Source: Alphaproteobacteria bacterium (GTDB lineage: Bacteria > Pseudomonadota > Alphaproteobacteria > GCA-2731375). From it: DNA of 30,621 nucleotides. The position numbers were made by a program, and so were the translations under genes. The stretch covers positions 1-30,621 of the forward strand of contig JASLMY010000025.1 of NCBI GenBank assembly GCA_030746295.1, read 5' to 3'. The notes beneath the pieces were generated by a model. It was not told the DNA's origin, searched no databases, and was given only the letters and a program-made list of their open reading frames with translations. This document shows, in pieces, positions 1 through 7,461 of the stretch (position 1 is the stretch's first letter; the number at the start of each line of letters is the position of its first letter).

Positions 1-434
1 ATGCGCACCATCTCCAAGACGTCGTCGAGGACGAAAGAGTGGCGCAGCGACTCGTGGGTCATCGCCCGGCCGGTGACGAAGGCCATCTCGTCGTCCTGGA
101 TGTGGAAGCGGGCCTTGGGGAAGAGCGCCAGATTGCCGGCGTGGTCGTAGTGCATATGGGTGATGACGACGTCTTCGACCTCGGCCGCGTCGATGCCGAC
201 GAGGCTCAGCCCCTCAGTCGGGCAGCGCAGGAAGCTCCGGCCCCGGCCCTCGCCCTCTTCGCGTCCGTAGCCGACGTCGACCACGATGGTCCGATCCGGC
301 CCCCGGATCGCCCAGACGAAGTAGTCCATCGCCAGCGGCGCGTCGTGCGGGTCGCCGTGGACGAAGATCGTGCCGCGGCTGCCGACCCGGTCGCCGTACT
401 TGATCGCGAATACCTCGTAGCTCGGCAGCGACAT
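1..434 (-). CDS. Metallo-beta-lactamase-fold hydrolase, lactonase-like (N-terminal part)
   Basis: This frame runs off the left edge of the window, so only the first 144 residues are visible. The zinc-binding motif H-M-H-Y-D-H lies at residues 93-98, as in metal-dependent lactonases and glyoxalase-II-like enzymes of the metallo-beta-lactamase superfamily. The ATG is preceded by GGGGAGGAAC, a good ribosome binding site. The N-terminal layout (a PHDAP segment, then a DYFVWAIR segment) is very like that of the second hydrolase at 6628-7431, so the two are paralogues. Homologues are often annotated as N-acyl homoserine lactonase family proteins. The true substrate cannot be read from the sequence. 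The gene follows the DsbA-like gene on the same strand after 82 bases. Confidence 0.85.
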   Translation of the reverse strand, partial: MSLPSYEVFAIKYGDRVGSRGTIFVHGDPHDAPLAMDYFVWAIRGPDRTIVVDVGYGREEGEGRGRSFLRCPTEGLSLVGIDAAEVEDVVITHMHYDHAGNLALFPKARFHIQDDEMAFVTGRAMTHESLRHSFVLDDVLEMVR

Positions 435-516
435 GCCGTTCCTCCCCGGTCGAGCGAATGACTAGAGGGACAGTATGATCGGCCCCGGCGCGTGAGGGCA
501 AACGCCGGCCGGATCG

Positions 517-1062
517 CTAGCCGCCGGCGACGAAGGTGGGGACGCCGGTGACGCCGATCTCGCGCGATCGTGCCCAATCGGCATCGACGACGTCGGAGAA
601 GCTGCGCTCCGACAGCACTTTGGCCGCCGCTTCCGCCGGTAAGCCGACTGCCTCGGCGATCTCGATCAGCACATCAGCGTCGCCAATGTTGCGGGCCTCG
701 ACGAAGTAGGCCCGGTAAAGGGCGTCGTGCAGGGCTTCGCCGTCGGCCTGAGTGTCGGCCCAGGCACCGAGCTCTTGCGCCAAGCGGCTGTTGTAGGTGT
801 GGGTGCGCCGCCCATAGGGCAGGCCCTCTTCCTCCATCAGCCCCTTCATGCGGGCATACATCGCTTCCAGGTCGACGCCGCGGCCGGCGAACAGCTCCTC
901 CAGTGATTGCCCTTCCGCCGGCGTCTCCGGGTGCAGCGGGAAGTGCACCCACCTCGCCTCGATCTCGAACTTCTGCTTCAGTTTCTCAATACGCCCGGTA
1001 CTGAGGTAACACCACGGTCAGACGTAGTCGGTGAAGATATCCAGCTTGGTCGGCTCGGTCAT
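517..1062 (-). CDS. DsbA/FrnE-like thiol oxidoreductase, probable selenoprotein (UPWC active site)
   Basis: Read from the ATG at 1062, with AAAGGGAG just upstream, the frame gives 14 residues, then TGA at 1020-1018, then PWCYLSTGRIEKL and a full DsbA-like helical domain, and finally the cis-proline motif GVTGVPTF near the end. The TGA falls exactly where the family has the first cysteine of its CPWC redox centre, so Sec15-Pro-Trp-Cys18 is the likely active site. A stem-loop suited to a bacterial SECIS follows. An automatic caller would start the protein downstream of the TGA, probably at 948, and lose the active site. The family (DsbA-fold FrnE or HCCA isomerase-like proteins) performs thiol-disulfide exchange, usually in the cytoplasm; no signal peptide is seen here. 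Oddity: TAG stops the protein just after FVAGG, about 15-25 residues before the usual C-terminus. A pseudogene remains the main alternative. Confidence 0.8.
985..1020 (-). promoter_or_regulatory. Putative bacterial SECIS element with the UGA Sec codon
   Basis: After the TGA (1020-1018) there are 12 bases, then CTCAGTAC (1005-998), a five-base loop CGGGC (997-993) and GTATTGAG (992-985). The arms pair over 8 bp with one G-U wobble. The apical loop starts 21 bases after the UGA and has G at its second position. Both fit the known rule for bacterial SECIS elements: loop roughly 16-37 bases downstream and a G among the first two loop bases. The hairpin lies inside coding sequence and encodes part of the YLSTGRIE segment, as expected for the bacterial type. 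Confidence 0.75.
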
Positions 1063-1131
1063 CGGTCCGTCTCCCTTTGTCAGCGATTGTTGGCCGTCGT
1101 GCCGCGACACGCAATAGGGTCTCCGCCTTGC

Positions 1132-1160
1132 TTGTCTTGGTTCGGGCGCCTCGCCATACT
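1132..1160 (+). promoter_or_regulatory. Possible promoter of the desulfinase/carboxylase operon
   Basis: TTGTCT (1132-1137) and CATACT (1155-1160) are separated by 17 bases, each matching four of six sigma-70 consensus positions, and lie 35 bases before the ATG at 1195. The 132-base gap is divergent with the selenoprotein gene. The match is moderate and untested. Confidence 0.3.
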
Positions 1161-1194
1161 CCGGGCGACGCCGATGCAGCGGAGGAACGCGCGA

Positions 1195-2406
1195 ATGAAG
1201 CCTGAGCTGACGCCAGACCAAGAGCGCCTGAGGGCGCAGGCGCGTGAGCTGGCCGAGGGCGCGATCCGCGAACGCGCACCCGAGGTGGACCGCTCGGAGG
1301 CCTATCCCTGGGACAACGTCCAGACTTTGCAGGAAGCGGGTTACTTCGGCCTCACGATCCCGAAGCGATACGGCGGCGGCGGCGGCTCCTACATGGACGC
1401 GGTGCTGCTGATCGAGGAGATGGCCAAGGTCTGCGGCGTCACCGGACGGATCTCGGTAGAGGCCAACATGGGTGCCGTTAGCGCTATCATGGCCTATGGC
1501 ACCGAGGAGCAGAAGCGCCTCGCCGCCGACCTGGTCCTCGCCGGCGACAAGCCGGCGATCTGCATCACCGAGCCGGGCGCCGGCAGTGCGGCCTCGGAGA
1601 TGACGACGCGCGCCGACAAGCGCGGCAACCGCTACGTGCTGAACGGGGCCAAGCACTGGATCACCGGCGGCGGCGTTTCCAAGCTGCACCTGATCTTCGC
1701 CCGCGTCTTCGACGAGTCGGGCGAGGAGGAGGGCATCGGCGGCTTCATCGCCATCCGCGACGAGACCGAGGGCCTGAAGATCGGCAAGCGCGAGCCGACG
1801 ATGGGGCTGCGCGGCATTCCGGAAGCGGAGGTCATCTGCGAGGAGATGGAGGTCGCACCCTCGATGCTGGTGCTGCCGCCGAGAGGCCTGAAAAAGGGCT
1901 TCGCCGACCTGATGAACGCCTACAACAGCCAGCGCGTCGGCGCCGCCACGGTGGCGCTGGGCCTGGCCGAGGGCGCCTACCGCCTGGCCCTCGACTACGC
2001 GCGGGAACGCGAGCAGTTCGGCCGCCCGATCTTCGAGTTCCAGGGCCTGCAGTGGATGCTGGCGGACATGAGCACAAGGCTCGCCGCCTCCCGGGCGCTG
2101 GTCTGGCAGGCCGCCGCTGGGGCCGGCGAGGGCTTTCCCGATGTGCTGGAGGCCGCGCAAGCCAAGATCTTCACCTCCGAGGCGGCTATCCAGATAACCA
2201 ACGACGCGCTCCAGGTCTTCGGTGCGGCCGGCTATTCGCGCAACAACCCGCTGGAACGGATGTGTCGGGACGCCCGCATGTTCACTATCGGCGGCGGCAC
2301 CGCGCAGATCCTGCGCACCGTCGTCGCCTCACGCATCCTGGAGCGCAAGCTGCCGCAGAGCCGCGACGGCTTCACCAAGCTGGCCGAGACGGCGGGCGAG
2401 GCTTGA
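1195..2406 (+). CDS. acd: Acyl-CoA dehydrogenase superfamily, 3-sulfinopropanoyl-CoA desulfinase-like
   Basis: This 403-residue flavoprotein has the complete acyl-CoA dehydrogenase layout, but the catalytic base is missing at both usual places. The position used by isovaleryl-CoA dehydrogenase holds Gln246 (in YNSQRVGAATVALG), and the C-terminal YEGT-type motif reads IGGGTAQI. Gln246 together with an Arg in TGRIS (Arg85) is the signature I recall for the Advenella enzyme Acd, which removes sulfite from 3-sulfinopropanoyl-CoA to give propionyl-CoA without oxidising the substrate. Segments such as ADLVLAGDKPAICI and SEMTTRADK also agree with that enzyme as I remember it. The ATG has GGAGGAAC upstream. 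The next gene encodes an acyl-CoA carboxylase subunit, which fits a propionyl-CoA product. An ordinary acyl-CoA dehydrogenase is less likely. Confidence 0.8.
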   Translation: MKPELTPDQERLRAQARELAEGAIRERAPEVDRSEAYPWDNVQTLQEAGYFGLTIPKRYGGGGGSYMDAVLLIEEMAKVCGVTGRISVEANMGAVSAIMAYGTEEQKRLAADLVLAGDKPAICITEPGAGSAASEMTTRADKRGNRYVLNGAKHWITGGGVSKLHLIFARVFDESGEEEGIGGFIAIRDETEGLKIGKREPTMGLRGIPEAEVICEEMEVAPSMLVLPPRGLKKGFADLMNAYNSQRVGAATVALGLAEGAYRLALDYAREREQFGRPIFEFQGLQWMLADMSTRLAASRALVWQAAAGAGEGFPDVLEAAQAKIFTSEAAIQITNDALQVFGAAGYSRNNPLERMCRDARMFTIGGGTAQILRTVVASRILERKLPQSRDGFTKLAETAGEA

Positions 2407-2425
2407 GCGAGAAGGAGCCACGACG

Positions 2426-3973
2426 ATGAGCTGGCAAGCGGAGATCGACGAGCTGCGCCGCCGCGAGGCGATGGCGGCCGAGATGGGTGGGTCCGAGAAG
2501 GTCAAGCGCCAGCACGACGGCGGCAAGCTGACGGTGCGCGAGCGCATCGACCGCTTGCTCGACGAGGGCAGCTTTCACGAGGTCGGCGCCGTCGCCGGCC
2601 GCGCCGAATACGACGAGAACGGCGAGCTGGTGCATCTCGCGCCCTCCAACTTCGTCTGCGGTCGCGGCCGGATCGACGGCCGGGCGGTCGTCGTCGGCGG
2701 TGACGACTTCACCGTCCGTGGTGGTGCCGCCGACGCTTCGATCTGGGAGAAGCAGGTGATCGCCGAGCAGATGGCAAACGAGCTGCGGCTGCCGATGGTG
2801 CGCCTGGTCGACGGCACCGGCGGCGGCGGCTCAGTCAAGTCGATCGAGATGGACGGCCGCACCTATTGTCCGGCCAATCCGGGCTGGGACTGGGTGGTGG
2901 CCAACATGGGCACGGTGCCGGTGGTGGCGCTGGCGCTCGGCTCGACCGCCGGCCTGGGGGCCGCGCGGGCGGTGACGAGTCACTATTCCCTGATGATCGA
3001 GGAGACCTCGCAACTCTTCGTCGCCGGCCCGCCCGTGGTCGCCCGGCTCGGCGAGACGGTGACCAAGGAAGAGCTCGGCGGTGCGCAGATCCACGCCCAC
3101 AACGGCGCCATCGACGACGTGGTGGCGAGCGAGAACGAGGCCTTCGAGCGGACCCGGCGCTTCCTCTCCTACCTGCCGCCGTCGATCGATGCCTTGCCGC
3201 CGCGCGGCGAGGTCACGGACGATCCGGAGCGCCGCGAAGAAGACTTGATCGGAATCGTACCCAAGGACCGCCGCAAGGTCTACAAGATGCGCCGCATCAT
3301 CGAGGCTGCCGTGGACCGGGGCTCGTTCACGGAGATCGGCCGCCTCTACGGCCGCTCGGCGATCACCGGCCTCGCCCGCCTCGACGGCTGGCCGGTGGCT
3401 GTGCTGGCCGGCGATCCCTACCACTACGGCGCCGGCTGGACGGCGGACGCCTCGCACAAGGTGACCCGCTTCGTCGACCTGGCCGAGACCTTCCATTTGC
3501 CGGTGGTGCATTTCGTCGACAATCCGGGCTTCGTCATCGGCGTCGAGGCCGAGGAGGCGGCGACCATCCGCCACGGCGCTCGCGCCTTGGCGGCGGTCTA
3601 CCAGGCGACCGTGCCCTGGTGCTCGATCATCGTGCGCAAGGTTTTCGGTGTCGCCGGGGCCGGCCACGCCAATCACGCGCGGCTGCACTACCGCTATGCC
3701 TGGCCGTCGGGCGACTGGGGCTCGCTGCCGCTCGAAGGCGGGATCGAGGCCGCCTACAAGGCCGACCTGGCCGAGGCCGAGGACCCCAAGGCGATGCTGG
3801 CTGAGATCGAGGAGCGGATGAACCGGCTGCGCTCGCCCTTCCGCACCGCCGAGGCCTTCCTGATCGAGGAGATTATCGATCCCCGCGACACCCGACCGCT
3901 CTTGTGCGAATTCGCCAATCTGGCGGCACCGCTGCGCACCACCGGCCCGGCCCATTTCCACATGCGACCGTAA
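2426..3973 (+). CDS. Acyl-CoA carboxylase carboxyltransferase (beta) subunit, propionyl-CoA carboxylase-like
   Basis: A 515-residue protein of the biotin-dependent acyl-CoA carboxylase beta family with both crotonase-fold halves. The N-half carries VDGTGGGGSVKSIE and the ALGSTAGLGAARA oxyanion region; the C-half carries VDNPGFVIGVEAE and the glycine-rich GVAGAGHANHA. It transfers CO2 from carboxybiotin to an acyl-CoA, giving methylmalonyl-CoA if the substrate is propionyl-CoA. It starts 19 bases after the desulfinase-like gene, with GAAGGAG upstream, so the two are very probably cotranscribed. No biotin carboxylase (alpha) subunit gene is in the window; it must lie elsewhere. The substrate could also be methylcrotonyl-CoA or geranyl-CoA; propionyl-CoA is preferred from context only. 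Confidence 0.88.
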   Translation: MSWQAEIDELRRREAMAAEMGGSEKVKRQHDGGKLTVRERIDRLLDEGSFHEVGAVAGRAEYDENGELVHLAPSNFVCGRGRIDGRAVVVGGDDFTVRGGAADASIWEKQVIAEQMANELRLPMVRLVDGTGGGGSVKSIEMDGRTYCPANPGWDWVVANMGTVPVVALALGSTAGLGAARAVTSHYSLMIEETSQLFVAGPPVVARLGETVTKEELGGAQIHAHNGAIDDVVASENEAFERTRRFLSYLPPSIDALPPRGEVTDDPERREEDLIGIVPKDRRKVYKMRRIIEAAVDRGSFTEIGRLYGRSAITGLARLDGWPVAVLAGDPYHYGAGWTADASHKVTRFVDLAETFHLPVVHFVDNPGFVIGVEAEEAATIRHGARALAAVYQATVPWCSIIVRKVFGVAGAGHANHARLHYRYAWPSGDWGSLPLEGGIEAAYKADLAEAEDPKAMLAEIEERMNRLRSPFRTAEAFLIEEIIDPRDTRPLLCEFANLAAPLRTTGPAHFHMRP

Positions 3974-4008
3974 TCCCAATCATGTTCGTAAACCTTCCGG
4001 TAACCCTA

Positions 4009-4047
4009 CGCAGTCGATAATCGGACTGCGATTCCAGCGGGTGGAAT
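4009..4047. other. Two adjacent perfect inverted repeats before the GGDEF-EAL gene
   Basis: CGCAGTC (4009-4015) pairs with GACTGCG (4024-4030) across 8 bases, and immediately afterwards ATTCCA (4031-4036) pairs with TGGAAT (4042-4047) across 5 bases. They fill most of the 99-base gap after the carboxylase gene. No T-run follows, so an intrinsic terminator is doubtful; a transcript-end or leader structure, or an operator, is possible. Confidence 0.4.
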
Positions 4048-4072
4048 CTCCTAATGGGGGGCGGGCTCAGCG

Positions 4073-5785
4073 GTGGCCGGACGGCTGAACATACTGCTGG
4101 TGCAGGCCTCGGAGTCTGGATCCGAGGCCGTCCGCGAAACCCTGGCCGCCTGCGGCTGTCGGGTGACCGAGGTCGGCTCCGGCGAGGAGATTGCCGCGCG
4201 GTTGGGGCAGGGCCCTTTCGATATTGCTCTACTGAACTTGACGGATGGCGCGCTCGCTTGGTGTGGCGAGGGCGCCTCGCTGTCCGAGCTCGTGCCCGGC
4301 GCCTCGATCGTCGTCCTTCTGGCGGCGTTCGATTCCGAGCAGGCGATGGCGGCGATCCAACAAGGTGCCCAAGAAGTCCTGGTGGCGGCCGAGCTGACGC
4401 CGACGCGGTTGGCGAGCGCCCTGGAGTGCGCCGTCATGCGGGCCCGGCTGTCGCATATCGACAACCTGACCGGGCTGCCCAACCGAGCGCTGTTGCACGA
4501 TCGCTTGGCGCACGCCATCGACCAGGCGCGGCGCTACGACGAGCGCCTGGCGGTCATGTTCGTCGACTTGGACCGCTTCAAGGCCATCAACGACACCCTC
4601 GGGCATGCCTCCGGCGACAAGATGCTGCGAGCCGTCGCCGAGCGCCTGACCGACTGCCTACGTGGCTCCGACACGGTGGCGCGGCTGGGCGGCGACGAGT
4701 TCGTCGCCGTCCTCGATAAGCTGCCGCGCGACATCGTCGCCGCCGAGATCGCCCAGAAGGTCATCGCTCGGCTCTCCGAGCCGGTCTCGACCAGCGGAGT
4801 GGAGATGCGGGTGACGCCGTCGATCGGCATCGCCCTCTTTCCCACCGACGGCGAGGATGCGACCGAGCTGATCCGCAATGCCGATGCCGCCATGTATCAG
4901 GCGAAAGAACGCGGTGGCGGCTCGTACGTCTTCTATCGGCCCGACATGAACGCCGAGGACTTGCGGCGCATGGGCCTCGCCTTCGCACTTCGCGGCGGCC
5001 TGCAGCGCGAGGAGTTCGAGCTCTACTACCAGCCGCAGATCGAGTTGGCGTCCGGCCGCATCGTCGCGGTCGAGGCCCTGCTGCGCTGGCGCCACCCGCA
5101 GCGCGGCCTGGTCTCGCCCGAGCACTTCCTGCCCCTGGCGCGAGAGCTGGGCCTGATGGCGCATATCGGCGATTGGGCGATCGCCGAGAGCTGCCGCCAC
5201 CTCCGCACCTGGCGCCGGGCCGGGCGGCCGCCGTTGCGGCTGGCTCTCAATCTCTCACCGGAGCAGTTCTGGGCCGAGCACCTGGTCGCCCAGATCGAGG
5301 CCTTCGTCGGCGAAGCCGGAATCGAAGCCGACGACCTCACGCTCGAGGTCTCGGAGGGCTGCGTCATGCGCAACGCCGCCGCCGGCCTGACGGTACTGCG
5401 GGCGCTCCGCCGCTTGGGCGTCCGGCTCGCCATCGACGACTACGGTACCGCGCACGCCTCGATCGCCGACCTGCACCGCTTTCCCGTGCAGGCCTTGAAG
5501 GTTGACCGCCGCTTCCTGGCTGACGTCACCACCGACACCGACAACAATGCCATCGTCCGCGCTGTGGTCGCGCTTGCCGGCAGCCTAGACTTGGATCTCG
5601 TCGCCGAGGGCGCCGAGACCGCCGAACAGGTCGCCTTCTTGCGAGCCCAGAATTGCCGCTTCGCCCAGGGCTACGTCTTCGGCCGTCCGGTGCCCGAGGA
5701 TCAGCTCTTCGACTTGCTTGCGGAAGTCGAGGATCGCTGGAGACCAGGGAAGAGCGCGAGGCCGGCGCGGCTCGGTGTCGCCTGA
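4073..5785 (+). CDS. GGDEF-EAL cyclic-di-GMP protein with degenerate receiver domain
   Basis: This 570-residue cytoplasmic protein starts at a GTG and has three parts. Residues 5-120 look like a response-regulator receiver, but the phosphoacceptor aspartate is Asn55 (ALLNLTDG) and the conserved lysine is absent, so it is probably a pseudo-receiver. The GGDEF domain has an intact RLGGDEF (GGDEF at 206-210) and an intact RxxD inhibitory site (Arg197, Asp200), so it should make c-di-GMP and bind it as feedback inhibitor. The EAL domain has EALLRW (from Glu334), LEVSE, IDDYGT, KVD and EGAET, so phosphodiesterase activity is likely too. There is no membrane segment. What the pseudo-receiver senses is unknown. 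An earlier ATG at 4054 is out of frame. Confidence 0.93.
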   Translation: MAGRLNILLVQASESGSEAVRETLAACGCRVTEVGSGEEIAARLGQGPFDIALLNLTDGALAWCGEGASLSELVPGASIVVLLAAFDSEQAMAAIQQGAQEVLVAAELTPTRLASALECAVMRARLSHIDNLTGLPNRALLHDRLAHAIDQARRYDERLAVMFVDLDRFKAINDTLGHASGDKMLRAVAERLTDCLRGSDTVARLGGDEFVAVLDKLPRDIVAAEIAQKVIARLSEPVSTSGVEMRVTPSIGIALFPTDGEDATELIRNADAAMYQAKERGGGSYVFYRPDMNAEDLRRMGLAFALRGGLQREEFELYYQPQIELASGRIVAVEALLRWRHPQRGLVSPEHFLPLARELGLMAHIGDWAIAESCRHLRTWRRAGRPPLRLALNLSPEQFWAEHLVAQIEAFVGEAGIEADDLTLEVSEGCVMRNAAAGLTVLRALRRLGVRLAIDDYGTAHASIADLHRFPVQALKVDRRFLADVTTDTDNNAIVRAVVALAGSLDLDLVAEGAETAEQVAFLRAQNCRFAQGYVFGRPVPEDQLFDLLAEVEDRWRPGKSARPARLGVA

Positions 5786-5810
5786 GCGACGTTCCACCGG
5801 GCCGCTCAGG
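5781..5810. terminator. Hairpin over the two convergent stop codons
   Basis: CCTGAGCG (5781-5788) and CGCTCAGG (5803-5810) form a perfect 8-bp inverted repeat with a 14-base loop, spanning the stop of the GGDEF-EAL gene and the stop of the convergent aspartate dehydrogenase gene. It is placed like a two-way terminator, but neither strand has a clear U-run. Confidence 0.45.
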
Positions 5811-6624
5811 TCCCGACCTTGAGCGGACTGGTGAGGCCACGCAAGGTGGCGATCACGCTCAAGGGCGTCAACTTGCCGGTGGCCGGGTTTTCCTCGGTCG
5901 GAATTCCCTCGATCCTCATCTCGAACCGCGAGGCGTCGCCGTCGACGTTGATCCGGTGCGTGTTGCGGCTGACCGTCGGGTCGGCCCAGATCTCGATCTC
6001 TGTCCGGTCGGGGCCAATGCCCGCCAAGCTCAAGGCGGCACCGACGTTGATGTTGGCGGGAAAGCCCTTGGCCGCCTCGCGGGCCGAGCCCTTGAAGACC
6101 AGTGTCGGCTCGACTATTGCGTCGAGGTCGATGCCCTCGGCCTCGATGTGCGGTGCGCCCTTGAGGCCCCGGGGCGGCTTTCGCGTCAACATGGTGACCG
6201 AAGCGAGGTCTCCCTCGGCCGCGGCCCGGACCGCGTCCAGGCCCAATAGCGCCCCCGTCGGGCAGATGATCCGGGCGCCGGTCTCGCGGGCCCGGTCCAC
6301 CAAGTCCATCCGGGTCAGCAGGACGCCGACGCTCAAGGGCATGAAGATCCGGCCCTTCTCTACGGCCGGTTCCGCGACCTCGGCGAAGCTGGCGGCGGGG
6401 ATCGATTCCACGACCACATCGGCGACCTCCGCCAGCTCGGGTAGTGACACTACCGGCGGCAATGTCGCCAGGCTGCCCAGCTTCGCCGCAGCCTTTTCCC
6501 GATCCCGGGCCGAGACGGCGACGAGCGTCAGGCCCTCGATGCCGTCGTCGAGGGCGCGTGCGACCGGCAGGCCGATGGCGCCGAGCCCGGCGATCGCGAC
6601 CCGAAGCGGCTCCTTAGCTGCCAT
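5806..6624 (-). CDS. Aspartate dehydrogenase family protein
   Basis: A 272-residue NAD(P)-binding protein with an N-terminal Rossmann motif GLGAIG (13-18), then PLSVGVL, ICPTGALLGLDAV, FPANINVGAALSLAG and the conserved NTHRI (His223) found in L-aspartate dehydrogenases. The family oxidises L-aspartate to iminoaspartate, used in NAD synthesis or aspartate catabolism. It begins 3 bases after the stop of the metallo-beta-lactamase gene, so translation is probably coupled. The neighbours (SDR, lactonase-like hydrolase) are not NAD-synthesis genes, and nadA and nadC are not visible here, so a catabolic or amine-related role is possible. Confidence 0.85.
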   Translation of the reverse strand: MAAKEPLRVAIAGLGAIGLPVARALDDGIEGLTLVAVSARDREKAAAKLGSLATLPPVVSLPELAEVADVVVESIPAASFAEVAEPAVEKGRIFMPLSVGVLLTRMDLVDRARETGARIICPTGALLGLDAVRAAAEGDLASVTMLTRKPPRGLKGAPHIEAEGIDLDAIVEPTLVFKGSAREAAKGFPANINVGAALSLAGIGPDRTEIEIWADPTVSRNTHRINVDGDASRFEMRIEGIPTEENPATGKLTPLSVIATLRGLTSPLKVGT

Positions 6625-6627
6625 GGC

Positions 6628-7431
6628 CTAGCCGCTCGGCTCGACGTCGAGGCGGACGACGACGCCGTCGAGATCGGCGCTCGGTGCCGGATAGCGGGCC
6701 ATGACCAGGGGGTCGTGGCCCGGGATGATGTGCTTCGCTGATTCCGCGATGCCGCGCATCTTCTTGTAGCCGGCCAGCATGTCGGCGACCGAGTAGACGA
6801 TCGGGAAGGGCGAGGGCTTCTCCATGTTCTCGTAGAAGTGCGCCGCGTCGGCCGCCAGCACGATCCAGCCTCGTTTGGTGAAGACCGAGATGCATTGCAG
6901 CCCCATGGTATGGCCGCCGATGTGGTGCACGACAATGCCGGGCGCCACCTCGCGATCGCCGTCGTGAAAGGCGACCCGGCCCTCGAAGAGGCTGCGCACG
7001 AGGCTGATCACATGGTCGCCGGTATAGGGATAGGCGAAGGTCGGCTCGCACATGTGCCGGCCGGTGGCATAGGACATCTCGAGCTCTTGCACGTGGAAGG
7101 TGGCCGCGGGGAAGTCGTCCAGCGTGCCGGCATGGTCGAAATGCATGTGCGAGATGATCACGTCCTCGACCTTGGCCGCCTCGATCCCCAGCATCTCCAG
7201 CCCCTCGCGCGGCAGCCGGGTGATGACGCGGTCGCGCTTCTTGCCCTCCTCGTGGTCGAAGCCGGTGTCGACGACGAGGGTCCGGTTCTGGTTGCGGATC
7301 ACCCAGACGAAGAAGTGGATCGGCATATGGCCGTCGTGCGGGTCGGCGATGATGAAGTTCTGATGCCGAAACCGCTCCTCGATCTGGGCGTAGCGGACGG
7401 CGAAGACCTCGTAGACTTCCGGGTCGGCCAT
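6628..7431 (-). CDS. Metallo-beta-lactamase-fold hydrolase, N-acyl homoserine lactonase-like
   Basis: A 267-residue protein with H-M-H-F-D-H at residues 95-100, further metal-ligand histidines (as in HHIGGHT) and Asp in LAADAAHF. The closest family I recognise is the AHL lactonase/AttM-like group, which opens lactone rings or hydrolyses esters with two zinc ions in the cytoplasm. The start has GGGAG nine bases upstream. It is the middle gene of a three-gene minus-strand operon, 30 bases after an SDR and 3 bases before aspartate dehydrogenase. It is a paralogue of the truncated gene at 1-434. The substrate need not be a quorum-sensing signal; catabolic lactones are equally plausible here. Confidence 0.88.
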   Translation of the reverse strand: MADPEVYEVFAVRYAQIEERFRHQNFIIADPHDGHMPIHFFVWVIRNQNRTLVVDTGFDHEEGKKRDRVITRLPREGLEMLGIEAAKVEDVIISHMHFDHAGTLDDFPAATFHVQELEMSYATGRHMCEPTFAYPYTGDHVISLVRSLFEGRVAFHDGDREVAPGIVVHHIGGHTMGLQCISVFTKRGWIVLAADAAHFYENMEKPSPFPIVYSVADMLAGYKKMRGIAESAKHIIPGHDPLVMARYPAPSADLDGVVVRLDVEPSG

Positions 7432-7461
7432 GGCGTCGATCTCCCTTGCTTATCTGCGCTT

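Noticed and set aside
1018..1020. TGA as a simple nonsense mutation making the DsbA-like gene a pseudogene
   Set aside because: The frame is otherwise intact from the ribosome binding site through the cis-Pro motif, the stop sits exactly at a catalytic Cys, and a SECIS-like hairpin follows. Not excluded, but less likely.
2831..3979. Long open frame antisense to the carboxyltransferase
   Set aside because: Same antisense effect; the plus strand has full family conservation.
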